Shown here: positions 47,186-59,431 of the stretch, in pieces | Layout: each line of letters begins with the position of its first letter | How positions within the stretch are numbered: position 1 is the first letter of the stretch | Source of the DNA: Cerioporus squamosus | Lineage: Eukaryota > Basidiomycota > Agaricomycetes > Polyporales > Polyporaceae | Assembly (NCBI GenBank): GCA_022592435.1 | Contig: JABYQS010000021.1 | Span: 1-64,000 of the forward strand | Length of the DNA stretch: 64,000 nucleotides | Reading direction: 5' to 3' | Program-made: the position numbers and the translations under genes | The notes under the pieces: generated by a model | The model's database searches: none | The model's input: the letters and a program-made list of their open reading frames with translations, nothing else | Told to the model about the DNA's origin: nothing

Positions 47186-49140
47186 TCAAGACGCCTTGGT
47201 CGCACACGCCTGCACGACCAGATCCTCGCACGTCCTGTACGGTTCCACCAGGCCCCCGTACACCTTCTCGTTCTCCCAGTTCGGCTCTGCCACACACTTC
47301 ATGCGCTCCCCTGCGCCATCCATCGCACGCATCTCCTCAAACGTTCCGCCCCCGTTCTCCTCGCGCCACCACGCATACCGCGCAAGCTGGGCGCCGCCCT
47401 CCGCCGCGCCCTCTTTGCCCGCGACGAACACTCGCATGCCGAAGATGTCAGCCGCGACCTGGCGGATGACTGCGTTCGCCGACGAGCCGCCGGAGAGCAC
47501 AAGCCGCTGCAGAGGGGGCGCATCTGGGGGTAGGATGGCGGTGATGCGCGAGCGGATGGAGAGGAACTGCGACTCGAGAATGGCGCGTGGGTGGGCAGTG
47601 ATGGGCATTTCTGAGTCCGGTACGGGCTTCACGTCTGATGGGTTAGAGATGGAGTAGAAGAAGCTGCCCTGGACATTCGGTGGGATGATCTCAGGCAGGG
47701 GGAAGTAGAAGCCCATGTAGCCCCCGTTGCCCACCGGGCGCTGCTCGACGAGCTCGTTAAAGCGTGTCCAGTGACCGTCGGCGTACTGGTCGCGGACTTG
47801 CTCGCGTGCAAGGGCCCCGTTCTTGTAGCAGAGCATAGCGATGTGCGCATCCTGAGTTGTGGGGTGGGAGAGGAGGTGGGAGGTCGTGAAACGTGTCGGC
47901 GCAGTTTCAGCGGGAGGAATGGAGAGCAGTAACGTCGTGGAAGTACCAAGGGAGAGAATGGCATCTCCGGGAGTGGAGAGCGCAACGACCGTGGCAGGGT
48001 TGTCTCCCGTGAAGGGCGCGATACCACATTCTGCCGGATCGGATCCTCTCAGCACTTCAGTGCGACTCTCATGCTCTGAAGATGCTCACCTGGGTTGAAG
48101 CCCCACCGTTCGACCCAGTAAGGACTAATCTTGCCAAGGAACTCGCCACCGGGAGCAGGCTCGGGACCAATCTTAGCACGCAGCTCGGGTCCGCCAGCCG
48201 CCTCAAGCAAACGGTCGTCCCATTGGCAGGTGAGGACGTTCATGAGGTTCATACCGCTTGCATCTGACACCTCAATCGGCGCGATAGACCCGAGGAAGAG
48301 CGAGGGCATGAATGAGGATACGAGGGATATGCGGGCCGTTGCGCGGTATGCTTCCGGGTTTATGCGGCGGATCTGTGCGGGGTGAAGAATCATCAGCACT
48401 TCTGTCTCTCGGCATTCGGGCGGGACCGCTGCGATGAATTGAGGAAACTCAGAAAGAGACAGGACGTGTGAACGTCGGAGGAAGTCAGAATAGACTTCAA
48501 GCAAGTGGGTACAGTTGACGACCTGAGTAGAAGACGCATAGCACACGTACCCTCGCGATCTGATTTGCAGTGAATCGTTCGTAGGCACGACTACCAGTCA
48601 AATCGGCCAGAGCCTGAGCACCGCCAATGGCCTCTTCCAGTTCGCGGCATTCGCGGGTTGTAGACGAGTCTTGCCAGATCGGCGCACGGGGTAGGGAGAA
48701 TGCCTCCGGAGCGAGCTGCTCCGCAAGAGGCCGAGATGCGTCGAGGGATGCGAGCAAGCGTTCCGCATCCTCTGACCAGTAGACCGAACCATGTTGCTAA
48801 AGCGCACTGTCAACGCGCAGTCAACACGTGGGACAAGTGAGACACACACCTGACCATCCCCTGAGATTCCGAGGATGCGCGCAAAGTCGACGCCGGCAAC
48901 ACGCATACGCTCCATGATGAGGTCGTACGCGTCGAGCCACATTCGTACGGGGGAAGTGACCTCGCCGGGATCTGGTCCGCGTATCGCACCATTCGTCGTA
49001 CCGTACGATGGCAGGTCGCGGTCGAAGTGTACTGAGGACTCATGGACGAGCGTCCCGTCCGAGTCGATGAGGACGGCCTTCAGGCCCTGTGTCGAGAGAT
49101 CGAGGCCGAGGAAGAGAGGATCGTCGATGGAGGCAGACAT
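47186..49140 (-). CDS. XKS1: Xylulokinase (D-xylulose kinase, FGGY family)
   Basis: Four exons: 49140-48850, 48796-48551, 48372-48090, 48030-47186, giving 554 aa. The enzyme phosphorylates D-xylulose with ATP to xylulose 5-phosphate, feeding the pentose phosphate pathway. Visible family marks are the N-terminal phosphate loop [28 protein letters not shown] (joined across intron 1), [11 protein letters not shown], the [11 protein letters not shown] adenosine-site segment and the C-terminal [15 protein letters not shown]. The start is the first ATG in frame; the frame extends upstream only to a GTG. Intron 2 is 178 bases against 53-59 for the others. The secreted GH127-like protein nearby fits a role in pentose use. 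Confidence 0.93.
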
Positions 49141-49238
49141 CTCTGACGGAATGTCGAGAGAAATGGAACTGAGTGTGGTGATAGGGATGGAGATGGGGAT
49201 GGGCAAGGAAAGAGGCACGATGGGGCCATTGCGGTGGA

Positions 49239-49244
49239 TTTATA
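49239..49244 (-). promoter_or_regulatory. TATA-like element of the xylulokinase gene
   Basis: TATAAA on the minus strand about 100 bases upstream of the ATG at 49140. A CCAAT-type sequence (cattgg on the minus strand, near 49309) lies further up. Inferred from position only. Confidence 0.4.
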
Positions 49245-50413
49245 CGTACGAGGAGGGTGAACGTCCAGTTGGTCCGCGGGAGGACTCAGCAAAGGCTAGA
49301 GTGAACGGCCAATGGGCAGAGACAGTCTGCGGTCCGGTGAGCCCTGGCTGGTCTAGCCTTCCCCACCATCATCCCCCACCCTTCCCCACGGGCCCCGGAA
49401 CGCTCTCGGAGAAAGTACGGAGGCTCCGGAACTACCGTTCAACACTTTCGTGAGGTCCGGGACGCCACCACCACCCCCCGGGTTTCGGGACGGCGGATGC
49501 AATACGTTTGAGCGCAGCGGCGCGATACATGGACGTTGTAGCTTGCATGGAAGATATCAGACTCATGAGTACCTGTTAAGAGTGAATCATCTCACTGAGT
49601 AGAGCAAGAAGACAAGGGACGGATGAGTTCAACGTTCGAAGAGCGAGATGGCATCAACTTCATGAGCCTCAGAGTTGCCTCAGAGGGACCCAAGCGTCAC
49701 AGTTTTTATTATTCGGGCTTATCAGGGAGTAAGTTGCAGAAGTCTATACTTATAGCTTTAGATCCAGTGTTTGAGTGGCTAATAGCCGGCTATTACTGGC
49801 ATCACTACCTGAGAGTTGTTGATATAAATGAAGGTAAGCACTCATGGTTTGTCAGTCAATCGAATTGACTTACGACAGTAGATGTATTTTGAGTGTTGCA
49901 GCACTTCTTTGATAGCCACCACCACCGTGCCCTAGCCGGGTTATCGAACCGCTTCCGTTCAGTATGGATTGATCGGAATCCGAGAAGCTGAGCTTCGGAG
50001 CTTCTTGAAGTTCACGAGTCCAAATATTACGCCGCAAACGTACTGGTTGCCGTCGACCCGCTACTTACGAGCTCACCTGCGCCCGGAATACACATTCCAA
50101 TCGTTCCTAAGACGCCTACTCGTCCTGCATACTTATACCATCCAGTGAAAAAGGCGAGTGCGCAGCGTTTAAGCTCGGCATTGCTGGCATACGGTGCACG
50201 ACTATTATAAAGACGCCACCCAAACTCCGGATGTCCTCACACCAGCAAGTGTCAGCGACATCATGAAGATCACCAACGGATTACTGCAAGACCCACATGA
50301 CGTCCCACTCGAAATACCGCGAAAGAGGTTGAGTACAAAAGCCCCCTAGGTGCGTCGTCTCCTCAGCAATCATCTCCTCTCCCAAACAGACTCCTCCATC
50401 CTACCATACAGCA
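49245..50413. promoter_or_regulatory. Divergent region between xylulokinase and the SDR gene
   Basis: About 1.2 kb. A TATAAAG at 50206-50212 lies 200 bases upstream of the SDR start. The stretch around 49640-49870 is relatively AT-rich and holds an 81-codon ORF (49623-49868, plus) with no recognised product. Nothing else is supported. Confidence 0.4.
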
Positions 50414-51285
50414 ATGTCTCTGCCACTCTCCGGAAAGGTCGCAATCGTCACCGGCTCCTCGCGCTCGATTGGCGCATCCATCGCGACCAAACTCGCCTCG
50501 CATGGCGCAAACGTCGTGATCAACTACGTCTCTGGGGCCTCCGCCGCTCAGGGGGTCGCCGACGCTATCAATGCGAAGGGCGCCGGAAAGGCCATCACCG
50601 TGCAGGCCGATGTCTCAACCGTCGCGGACAACAAGCGTCTGCTCGAGGAGACTCTGCGCCAGCTCGGCAGGGTTGATATCTTGGTGCTCAACGCGGGTGT
50701 CATGGACATGAAGAGCCCTGCGGACGTCACAGAGGCAGACTTCGACCGCCACTATAACACGAACGTCAAGGGCCCTTTCTTCCTTGCGCAGGCAGCCGCG
50801 CCTCACCTCCCTGCAGGTGTGTATTTTCTAACGCAGTCCTGGCTCGGACCTCCGCTAACATTGAGATTGTCTCTCAGGTGGCCGCGTCATCTTCTTCTCT
50901 AGCACGCTCGCTAGCGCGTCGGCAGTCGCGCCGATCTACACGCTCTATGTCTCCACGAAGGGCGCTGTCGAGCAGATCAGCCGCACCCTTGCAAAGGAGC
51001 TTGGGGCACGCAACATCACCGTCAATACCATCGCACCCGGGCCCATCGATACCGACATGTTCCGCATGAACAAGACGGAGGAGCAAATTAACTTCTTCGC
51101 CGGGCTCCATCCGCCAAAGCGCCTTGGAAAGCCGGAGGAGGTGGCGAATGTTGTCGCGTTCCTGGCGGGCCCCGAGTCGAGCTGGGTCAATGGCCAGACG
51201 TTGAGGGTGAACGGAGTACGTGCATCACTAGAATTTGCGACGATATCCGGCGTACTGATTATCGCTGCAGGGCTTCGTGGTCTAA
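50414..51285 (+). CDS. Short-chain dehydrogenase/reductase (classical SDR)
   Basis: Three exons: 50414-50816, 50878-51215, 51271-51285, giving 251 aa. It is a typical classical SDR: cofactor loop TGSSRSIG (the usual middle Gly is Ser), NNAG-equivalent LNAGV, the catalytic Ser in FFSST, and the Tyr-Lys pair in YVSTK. PGPIDTDM follows the active site and the end is VNGGFVV. Members reduce or oxidise sugars, polyols, fatty acyl or polyketide carbonyls with NAD(P)H. The sequence is closest in style to 3-oxoacyl-ACP-reductase-like fungal SDRs, but the substrate cannot be told. Confidence 0.92.
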
Positions 51286-51515
51286 AGTTCGAAACTCACC
51301 GTCGCAGCAACATCTTGTACAATAGTTCGAGCAATGCCGTTCCTCACTATGGTTGTCTGTTTGGAGGCAATAACCAATTGATGCGCTCCGGGTTGGAGAC
51401 TCGAAGTATGATCATAAAAGCAGGGTTTGCATAGAGCTGACGACGTTTAGAGTGGAATGACAGGATAGATGAGCCGTACCATCCCCAGTCAGAAGGGCTG
51501 ATTCGCGACCTCGTA

Positions 51516-54500
51516 TCACGCAGAGTACACAGGGAACTCTGAAATTCGCAACCTCGTCGTCTTATGACATGTACCGCAGCGAGTCAATAAACGGGTTTCA
51601 TCCAGGCAGAAGCGCGACTCACACCGTACGGCGACAGCGTGATGTTCACCGGGCTCCCCGTACACGCCGGGCTTTCGGGCGGGGCGGCGGCGAAAGTATC
51701 TCCAGCGAGATCCCACTCGATCGGACACGCTGACACGCTGATTGTGAAAGGTGACAACCCCGAGTCGAAGACCGGCGACGGGAGTTTCCCGCCCTCGGGG
51801 GTATCGGCGTGGAACGTGAGCGTCGAAGGGTCAATCGCGTACTGCCAGGCTGCTGTTGGGTCGAACTCGAGGTCAACGGCGAGCGGTTGCTGAGCGTTCC
51901 GCGCGAGGACAGTCTGGTTGCGCGGGATGTCGAAGGCGTAGTTGAGAGGACCGCGATGGATGGCGATGGCACCGTGCGGGCGTTCCTCTGCGCGGTGATG
52001 GCAAGATGAGTGACACTGCTGAACCAGCAAGGACTCGTAGCAAACCCGTTGTGATCTCGGCGGGGATATTCAGCGCAATCTTGGTCGTGCCGGCCTCGAT
52101 GGCTACAGCTTGAAGGCCATTTACCGGCGAGACTGACTGTGCGGCGCCATCGTTGACGGATATCGTGCCATTGCTGGTCCAACTGGGGATGCGGACGTAG
52201 TACGTGAACGGCTTGTCTGCCATTATCGTGGTGGTGAGCGTATCGCTGAAGGGGTAGAGCGTGTCCACAGTAACTGCAACGTGATTATCTGCGACGTCCG
52301 AAGATCAGGAGACATACGAAGCAGGTGCCAGGTGCAGTACGGCATACCGTCTGCGAGAGTAGTATCGACGCTATATGGACCCAGGTAGACATGGACCAAC
52401 GAGCTCTCCTCCGGCGTGAGGACGAACGCGTTGCTGATGAATTTCGGCCATCCCTGTGGATGATTCACTGTGCAGCATCTGTCCCGCATGAAACTTCTTA
52501 GAAACCGCGATACAAGACTGGCCTCGGAAGAACCCACGGATAGTTAGGCTCAAGACCGAAGACATTCGAGTACGATCTGCGAGATGCGTGAGTCCCTCCA
52601 CCACCCTTGTCACGATGCGTAGTCACTCACCCGTCTCTTGGGAAGGGATCCCTGTGGATAGTTCAATCGCAAGACTGCTCCGAAGGATCGAATAGGACGT
52701 ACGGGCTCATGTTCTTGGCGGCGACTTGATTCTGTTGCTGCACGTATTGACGAGACCACATATCTATCAAGGGGGATTACTCGGTGCATACAACTGCATG
52801 GACGCGTCAGCGCACCTCCGGTGAGCGTCGCGGGAAGCGCGTTGTATGCTATGCGTTCTACCTAGATTGAAGTCAGAGCATGTCGTCAAAACGTTGGTGG
52901 ACGTACTCGATCTGCATACTTCAGGTCGCCGATCACTTGGTAAAGGTATGATCCTCTGCGCTAACGTGAGACATATCGTCACATCCAGGAGAGTCGGCAC
53001 GCACGAAAACATGGTTTCCTGAGGCAATAGCGTCAGCGCCTACGGGATGAATGCAGATCCAAGTTAAGGGCCACGCACCACGACCATGCATAGCTCGGAC
53101 CTTGTGCGAACAAGTCAGCCTGAGCGGGAAAGAATCGTACCGGAGCATAAACGTACCCTCTGGCTGCCTCGAGCCCTGCCAGGTACTCGTCCGCAGCGAA
53201 CGCACCAGACGGTCGGCCATGGTACTGGAATACAATATCCCATGCCGCGCTGGCAACGTCAAGTTCTGCGACCACGTCAAGATAAATGGTTGCGAATGTC
53301 CGTGATGACGAGGTGAACGAACCGGTCTTGTTCTGTGTGAATCGATACGATACTGCGAGCGCCTTGAGGCCCTCTGCGACGTTGACGCCATGCCATGCCA
53401 AGTCTCCGAAAGGACTGGTCAGTCCTTCAGTAGCGGTCTTCGGGAAGTTCTAGAGCGGAGTGTGAGGATTGAAAACAAGTAACGGGACTAGATCCCCTTA
53501 CCGCCTCGGCGAAGATGTCCTCCCATGGGGAACCAGTGGTCTTGAGTTTCTGCATCATATTGAGCAGAAGATCTTCCTGTCCGTTCGGGTAATTCTCGTA
53601 TAGCCTGCCGCGCGTCCAGTGAGTATACAGCGCATTTAGCCATTGTCAGACTCTGTCCTCACCACTGCAGGCTCAGAGCGAACTCCTCCCAGCGAGAGCG
53701 GCCCCAATCTTCCAGCCCTTGGTTGTTGTCGAGCATCGTGTCGGCGAGCTGGACAAACTTCCAGATGGCGCTCACGACGCGGGCGGCCTGGGAAGGGTCG
53801 GCTTCGACCACCTGGATAGCACCGAAGAGGAAGGGATACCTATGCAGACAACTTGTTCAGAGGCAAAGAAGGAGATGGCGATCGTAGTTGCATACCTGCC
53901 CCATAGGTAGCGAGCATTGGTAGTATTCACCTCGGGACCAATCCAGCCGATGGAGTCTTGGTGGTCGAGCACGTAATCGAGGAATTGTTGCGTCTGGTTC
54001 TGGATAGACGCATCATCCGCCAGAACGCCTGTCGGCACGAGCCCATTCTACTGAGGACATTAGAAACTGCAGGGCACTGTATGGGACATCACACGTACAA
54101 ACCAGTAGCTTCCGGCTTGCAGTGCGGAACGCTCAGTGTAGGGCACATAAGCGATGGTACAAGTCTCACATACCTTCCTCCAAATCGGAGTAAGCGGAGG
54201 ACCCTCCGGTCCAATCACTGTCCGAGACACTGAAGAACAACAAGGATCAGTGACCAAGTCAGCAGTGTAAAGGTAATGATACCAACTAGTTGTAGAACTC
54301 GTGTTGATGTCCAGCTAATCCGGCAGCTTGCACTTTCAGCTAGAATGCATGACTTTGTTTCAACAGCCGATCTTACATGCAGATTGGCAACATCGCGCTC
54401 ACCTGATCGGAGAGCCAGCCCGCAGGCTTGATGGTCCCCAATGGCAAGCTGATGTACTTCTTCGGGGCGACTATGCAGGGACGTGAGCATGGCCAAAGCA

Positions 54501-54601
54501 CAAACACAACGGCTGAACGAGAACTTACGACCCGATGTCGTCTGTCCGACGCATACCGCCACAGAGAGGGACAAATATGCTAGGGAAGCAGACGTGAACA
54601 T
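51516..54601 (-). CDS. Secreted GH127-like (DUF1680) putative beta-L-arabinofuranosidase
   Basis: Twenty-one exons on the minus strand: 54601-54529, 54470-54403, 54339-54287, 54229-54174, 54115-54099, 54047-53896, 53839-53663, 53604-53502, 53449-53323, 53265-53157, 53100-53079, 53018-53005, 52955-52907, 52861-52816, 52763-52703, 52651-52631, 52576-52538, 52478-52348, 52288-52046, 51987-51623, 51560-51516, giving 656 aa. A signal peptide ([18 protein letters not shown]) indicates secretion. GH127/DUF1680 landmarks follow: [84 protein letters not shown] and [10 protein letters not shown]. Family enzymes cut beta-L-arabinofuranosides using a Glu plus a zinc-bound Cys; the CC pair and ELC Glu/Cys are present here. 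Every junction keeps phase, and exons of 14, 17, 21 and 22 bases are needed to rebuild conserved motifs. Confidence 0.9.
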
Positions 54602-56166
54602 CTTGAGCAATGGAACGTCAGGCTACTCAGAGTGGCATGAGGAGCTGTTATATGTCCTCGCTTCGCGGCTTCGTCAGACAAGGGGCAAGGAAGGTTGCAC
54701 CGCATGGCGCACCGAGACAGAACTGTAGAAAGAACTCAAGTGACCTGGTCAGATCGCAGTAAGTATCGTCATCAATGCCGCTTCAGTTCTGTAGAGTTCC
54801 CCGTGACATTGTGTGGGATACAACATGTTCACGGAGGCAGGGCGGTGGTTCAGAGAGTTCTGATGGTCAACGCAGCAGAAGTATGATTCAAGAAAAGTAG
54901 AAGTACCGGAGATGGTGAAGGGTCAAGTTCGTCCAGTGCCGGAGCGCATCTTGGCTTAACCGAGGACGGAGTATACGACGTCAGCTGCTCTATGTCTGCT
55001 GCTTTACACATCATGAAGCGAGTGTTGGTGAAGCACAACTCGTGCCCGAAGTGCCTCCACCTGACCGTCCGCTTGCCATATCCACTTGAGTCAGTAGACG
55101 CTGTATTTTCCGGATTTCAATTCTTCGTTCCCAACTTGCAGAATCCGAACGAACGTACACTCTCAGCGTGGACCTTGAGTCGTGACGGCGCACCCCGGGA
55201 CGATCAACGGGCTAACTAGCGCAGGTCCGCCCGAGACATCTTCTCGATACGAACGAGCGTGTCGGCGTTCACGTCGAGGTGGTAGTACGAGCTGCAGAAT
55301 TGGCCCGGACATCATCAATCCCGCATATATTCGCGACGAAGCACATCCGCACCTTGTCGAGACCTCCGCCTGGACCATAACGGTCATGACGCATGAGGCC
55401 CTCCATCTACGGGCAGAGGTAGCTCGGACAGTTGAAGATCCACTTCTGCGGAAGCGTCCACTGTACGAGTGCGGCACATATGCGCGTACCCAGCAAATAC
55501 ACATCCAGCGAAACAGCTACTGAGTCCTGGACTGTGTGTGTCAGACCGAAATCCTGAAAGGTCTGAGTGCGGACATGGTGGGAGTCGAGTAGAACGTTGT
55601 GCGTGGGACGGTGAGGCGCTTAGGCGCGCGGTGTTCAGAGCACAATCCTCCACTAATCGACGTGGCTGAATACGTTCAACCTCTACGACACGACTCATTA
55701 GAAGACGGCTAGATGAAAGTAATAAAATACATGCAGTTGGATGCAGATAGTCCCTACAACAGAGCAGAGCGTACGACGGACGTGAGATGGGTGATGGGAT
55801 GATGGGGGGCCCCGTTGCAGGACGGCTGGGGAATGCAGTTGATGCAATGGTGCGTGAGTCAGTGTGGAGTCGATAATACAGGTCGTGATGATGGATGTGA
55901 AGCAGACGGAGTGCGATGCGACGGAGCCAGGAGCATGGAAGAACTGAGACTATGGAAACAGATATGCAAGGTTAGAGAGCGGATGGGGTTGAACCCGGTG
56001 ACGATGCTTGGAAAAAGATAGAGCAAGCCAACCGTGGCCCGCAGCCTGTTAAACTGCCGTCGTGAGTGTTTCTACGACGCTGTGGAAGCGCCGCTGAGGA
56101 GTGGTGAGATGATGGGTATGGGGATCAGGAACACTCAAGGGGAGGTGTCGCAAATAGCAGGCCTCT
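54602..56166. other. Long gap upstream of the GH127-like gene
   Basis: About 1.56 kb. The left part should be the GH127-like promoter and the right end the 3' flank of the MTHFR gene. Short ORFs on both strands (for example around 55000-55200 and 55180-55700) overlap each other and show no domain or splicing pattern. No gene is supported. Confidence 0.5.
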
Positions 56167-58566
56167 TCAGTGCGCGTGGCCGTTGGTAGTGGGGGCGCCA
56201 TTGGCTGTGGGAGCCTTGTGCTTGGCGGCATACTCCGCGCCGGCCTTGAAGAACGGCTCAAATATCGCCTCGGGCTTCTTGAAGTCGTTGTGCACGACAT
56301 TCACGAGGTAGTAGGTATCCATGATCCCGTCGATGAGCTTGCGCGTTGGCGATTCCGGGTCGTAGACCTTGGCCCACTGACGGCCGAGCTCGTAGGCCTC
56401 ATCCTGAGTGGCAGTTGCGTCAACTCTGACTATACTGTAACGTCCTACGCAACGGCAGACTGACCTTCCACGCCATGAAGCTGATGGCCTCGACGATGGT
56501 AGGCTGAACGATCTCCTTGCCCGGGAAGACACCCCAAGTGACAGCGTTGGGACCATCGGAGTGGGTGTTCGTGCGCAGGTCCCCGCGGTTGTTGATCACA
56601 TAGTACGTGATGTTGATATCGCGCTCGATGTGAGGGATGAGCATCTCGAGCAGCTCTGGTGGAACGAAGAACTCGAGGTACGCCTGTACAAACAGAACTC
56701 AGTGACGATTCAGACATTGGCACAGAGGAACGGACCTTCTGGTAGACATAACCATTCGCAGGTCCCCAACCATGAATCCGGTCATCGCTGCGTGCACCGT
56801 CAACAGCAGGCTGAGAATTGATCGTCAGGAATCCCAGCTCGTTCAACTTGGCCAGTTGTTGCGCAATGACCGTCGTCTCGCTCGAGGGCGCGGTGTCCGA
56901 CCAGGGCAGCGCCTGTAGCTGGCCAAGACAGAACTTGGCGAACAGCGCGTGGATGTCGTCGACAGATGTCGGTGTGTCCCAGAGCTTGAGCGCGTCCTCC
57001 TTTGTCTGCTTGAGCCAGACTCCGTACCCGTCGAGCTCGCCGTATGCGGGCGAACGGGAGTCTCCGAAACGACCGTTGGGGTACTCGTCCCAGTTCTCGG
57101 TGCGCGAGAGGTAAGAGCGCGTCCGGTTGGCCCAGAAGATGGGACGAATGGTCTCGGTACGGCGGTTGGGGGTAAGGGACTGCATGATAGTGAACGTGTG
57201 AGTCAGTATGCTGGTGAAGGCGCAGTGGAGTAACGACGGACGCACCTGTCTCCAAGGCAGAGGCTTGACGACCTCGACGCGCGGCACCAGATTCAACTCC
57301 TCAAGCAGCATCCGACAACCTTTTTCCAGATTCATGGTATAGAAGTGGAGGCCCTTGATACCGAGGTCCGCAGCGAGAATCTGCCTGCACATGTTGGCCA
57401 CCAGCTTGGTGCCGAGCTCTCGAACCTTCTCATCGTTGTTTTTGTGCGGCTCGAGTTCATCCAAGAATGTCCGTGGGACTGTTATCTTTGCCAGGGACGT
57501 CGCTTTCTGGAAGCCGTTCCACGTCTGGATAGGCATGATGCCTGGAACGATGGGAATCGTTATGCCGGCGGCCCGGGCAGCGCGTACCCACTCTACGAAC
57601 ATGTCGATGTCGTAAAACATCTGAGTGAAGATGAAGTTCGCGCCAGCGTCGACCTTGTCTTTGAGGTACTGCATCTCGCGTGCCGCCTCTGCGGGAGGAA
57701 GGCGCTGGGTTTGGGGATACCCCGCAACAGCAATGTCGAAGTAGTCGCCATAGTGTTTGCGGATGTGGCGAACGAGGTCGACGCCGTACTGGAATCCACC
57801 TTCAACTGCCTCCCACTCTTTGCCAACTGGAGGATCTCCCCGGAGCGCAAGGACATTCCGACACCCGTGCTGCTTTGCTTCCTGTGGTAGCAGGAGTCAA
57901 TGTCGTCGTTACAATCGGACGCGAATAGGATGAACAAAACGCCGCTGCACTATCTCAGGCCTTGTCTCACGTCCAGTCAGGCGGACACGCCGACGCGATG
58001 TATACGGTGCCGGACGTCTGCCTGCCCACGCCGTTCTCACCCCGCCATGCGGTGATTTGAGGCAATGGCGTTCTCAGCATCCGTTCGCGATGAGAGACGT
58101 AGCGCAGCCCAATGCAAGGGTTGTAGGGAATGATGTACAAAAGGAGACTCACCCGCAAGGCAATGTCCACCTTCTCCTTCGGCATACCCGTGCAGGTGAG
58201 ATGCATACATGTCTCGATGCCAATGAGCTTCTGACACGTTTTGACGAGCTCCGAAGTGAGTTCCGACGTCCGTCCTCCGGCGTTCCTATGCAGACCGTCT
58301 GCGTCTATCCTCCTTGATTTTGATGTACGGACTAGACTCACCATGTGATGTCGACGAATTCAGGGCCTAATGCGCGCATACGCTCGATACGATCGAGAAG
58401 GTTTTGAAGACCCTGGGCATGTGTGAGTGAATAATGGTGCAAATGAGGCAGGCGGCGGCCGTCCGAAGAGATAGCTGACCTGTGCCGTCCTTGGTGGGAA
58501 ATACTCGAATGACCACCAGACGCGGTCCTCCTTCGCGGCCTGGTCGATCTTCTGGGTGATTTTCAT
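56167..58566 (-). CDS. MET13: Methylenetetrahydrofolate reductase
   Basis: Seven ex‌ons: 58566-58480, 58412-58342, 58285-58153, 57881-57246, 57179-56736, 56683-56465, 56403-56167, giving 608 aa, normal for fungal MTHFR. The enzyme uses FAD and NAD(P)H to reduce 5,10-methylene-THF to 5-methyl-THF for methionine synthesis. The N-terminal TIM-barrel shows WWSFEYFPPRT, CMHLTCTGMP, NVLALRGDPP, and FIFTQMFYD. The regulatory C-terminal half shows IFWANRTRSYL, WDEYPNGRFGDSRSPAYGEL, GWGPANGYVYQKAYLEFF and TNTHSDGPNAVTWGVFPG. Fungi usually carry two paralogues (MET12 and MET13 types); the assignment between them is not certain. Intron 3 is long (271 bases). The gene is divergent from PUS1. Confidence 0.93.
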
Positions 58567-58715
58567 GGCTGGTCGTGAACTCTACAGAGGATATTATAGG
58601 ATAGGTCTATGTTTCGGGAGGGAGCCAGGAAGGAGGACACGAGTCAGAGCAGTGAGAAGCGGACGAAGCACGTCCCCCGGTTTTTCGAAATCGTGCCAGA
58701 ACGCTTGTTCCCGGG

Positions 58716-58725
58716 CTTATATACC
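58716..58725 (-). promoter_or_regulatory. TATA-like element of the MTHFR gene
   Basis: GGTATATAAG on the minus strand, 150 bases upstream of the ATG at 58566. Good match to a TATA box by sequence and position. Confidence 0.45.
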
Positions 58726-59431
58726 GGCAAGAATAGGCGCCCATAGTCCGGACTCTGTCCTCGACTCCTCCCAGCTTCCCCCAGACTTACACCCATCTCT
58801 CGACCATTCGCAGGCCTGACAGTCTACACTCGGCTTCCCGCACCTTGTCCACGGCGTCGGTCAAGCCTCTCCGCGACGAGCACTGGGGCGGCCCTGACTG
58901 TTCGGGAAGTTGGACGACGTGATCCTCGCATGGTGCTCGTTATGGCCAGTAGGAGAGACATGATTGGTCGGGGCTCGTCGTACGAGTGAGCACTATCTTC
59001 TTCTGCAAGCTTCTGCCACGAGGAGACTGCATTTCTGGACCTGTCTTCACAAGCAAGGCAGCCGCGTAGATCCTCGCGCGCGCGCTGGACTCGACTATCC
59101 TTGCATGCCGGCCGCTAGCTTGTGTCGGGTCAGGAGTCAGGATCAACGTGACAACGGCAGTTACGTGGTGCGATGTGGTTGCTTTCTTCGTATGCGCCGC
59201 AAGGCTCGCTTCGACTCGAGAGGCATACATGTACGGTACCAAGTACAAGTCGTGTGCAAGTAACAAAACCTGTATCTGTCGGATAGTACGTTTGATACAT
59301 TGCTTACACCAACTGCTCTTGCTCCTCCAACTCGATCCTGGGGGTGGTTTCTCAGACATGACCGTTGCCGAAGATGCAAGTACATTTCTGTGGGCTCGAC
59401 TTTCGACAGTTCTCAGGCGCCGAAGAATGGC
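58726..59431. promoter_or_regulatory. Divergent region between MTHFR and PUS1
   Basis: About 700 bases upstream of PUS1. No gene is supported; a long minus-strand ORF crosses this region and PUS1 exon 1 but is judged an antisense shadow. Confidence 0.5.

Noticed and set aside
49623..49868. 81-codon plus-strand ORF in a relatively AT-rich patch
   Set aside because: It begins with ATG and looks plausible by composition, but has no recognised motif and lies in a promoter region; not strong enough to call.
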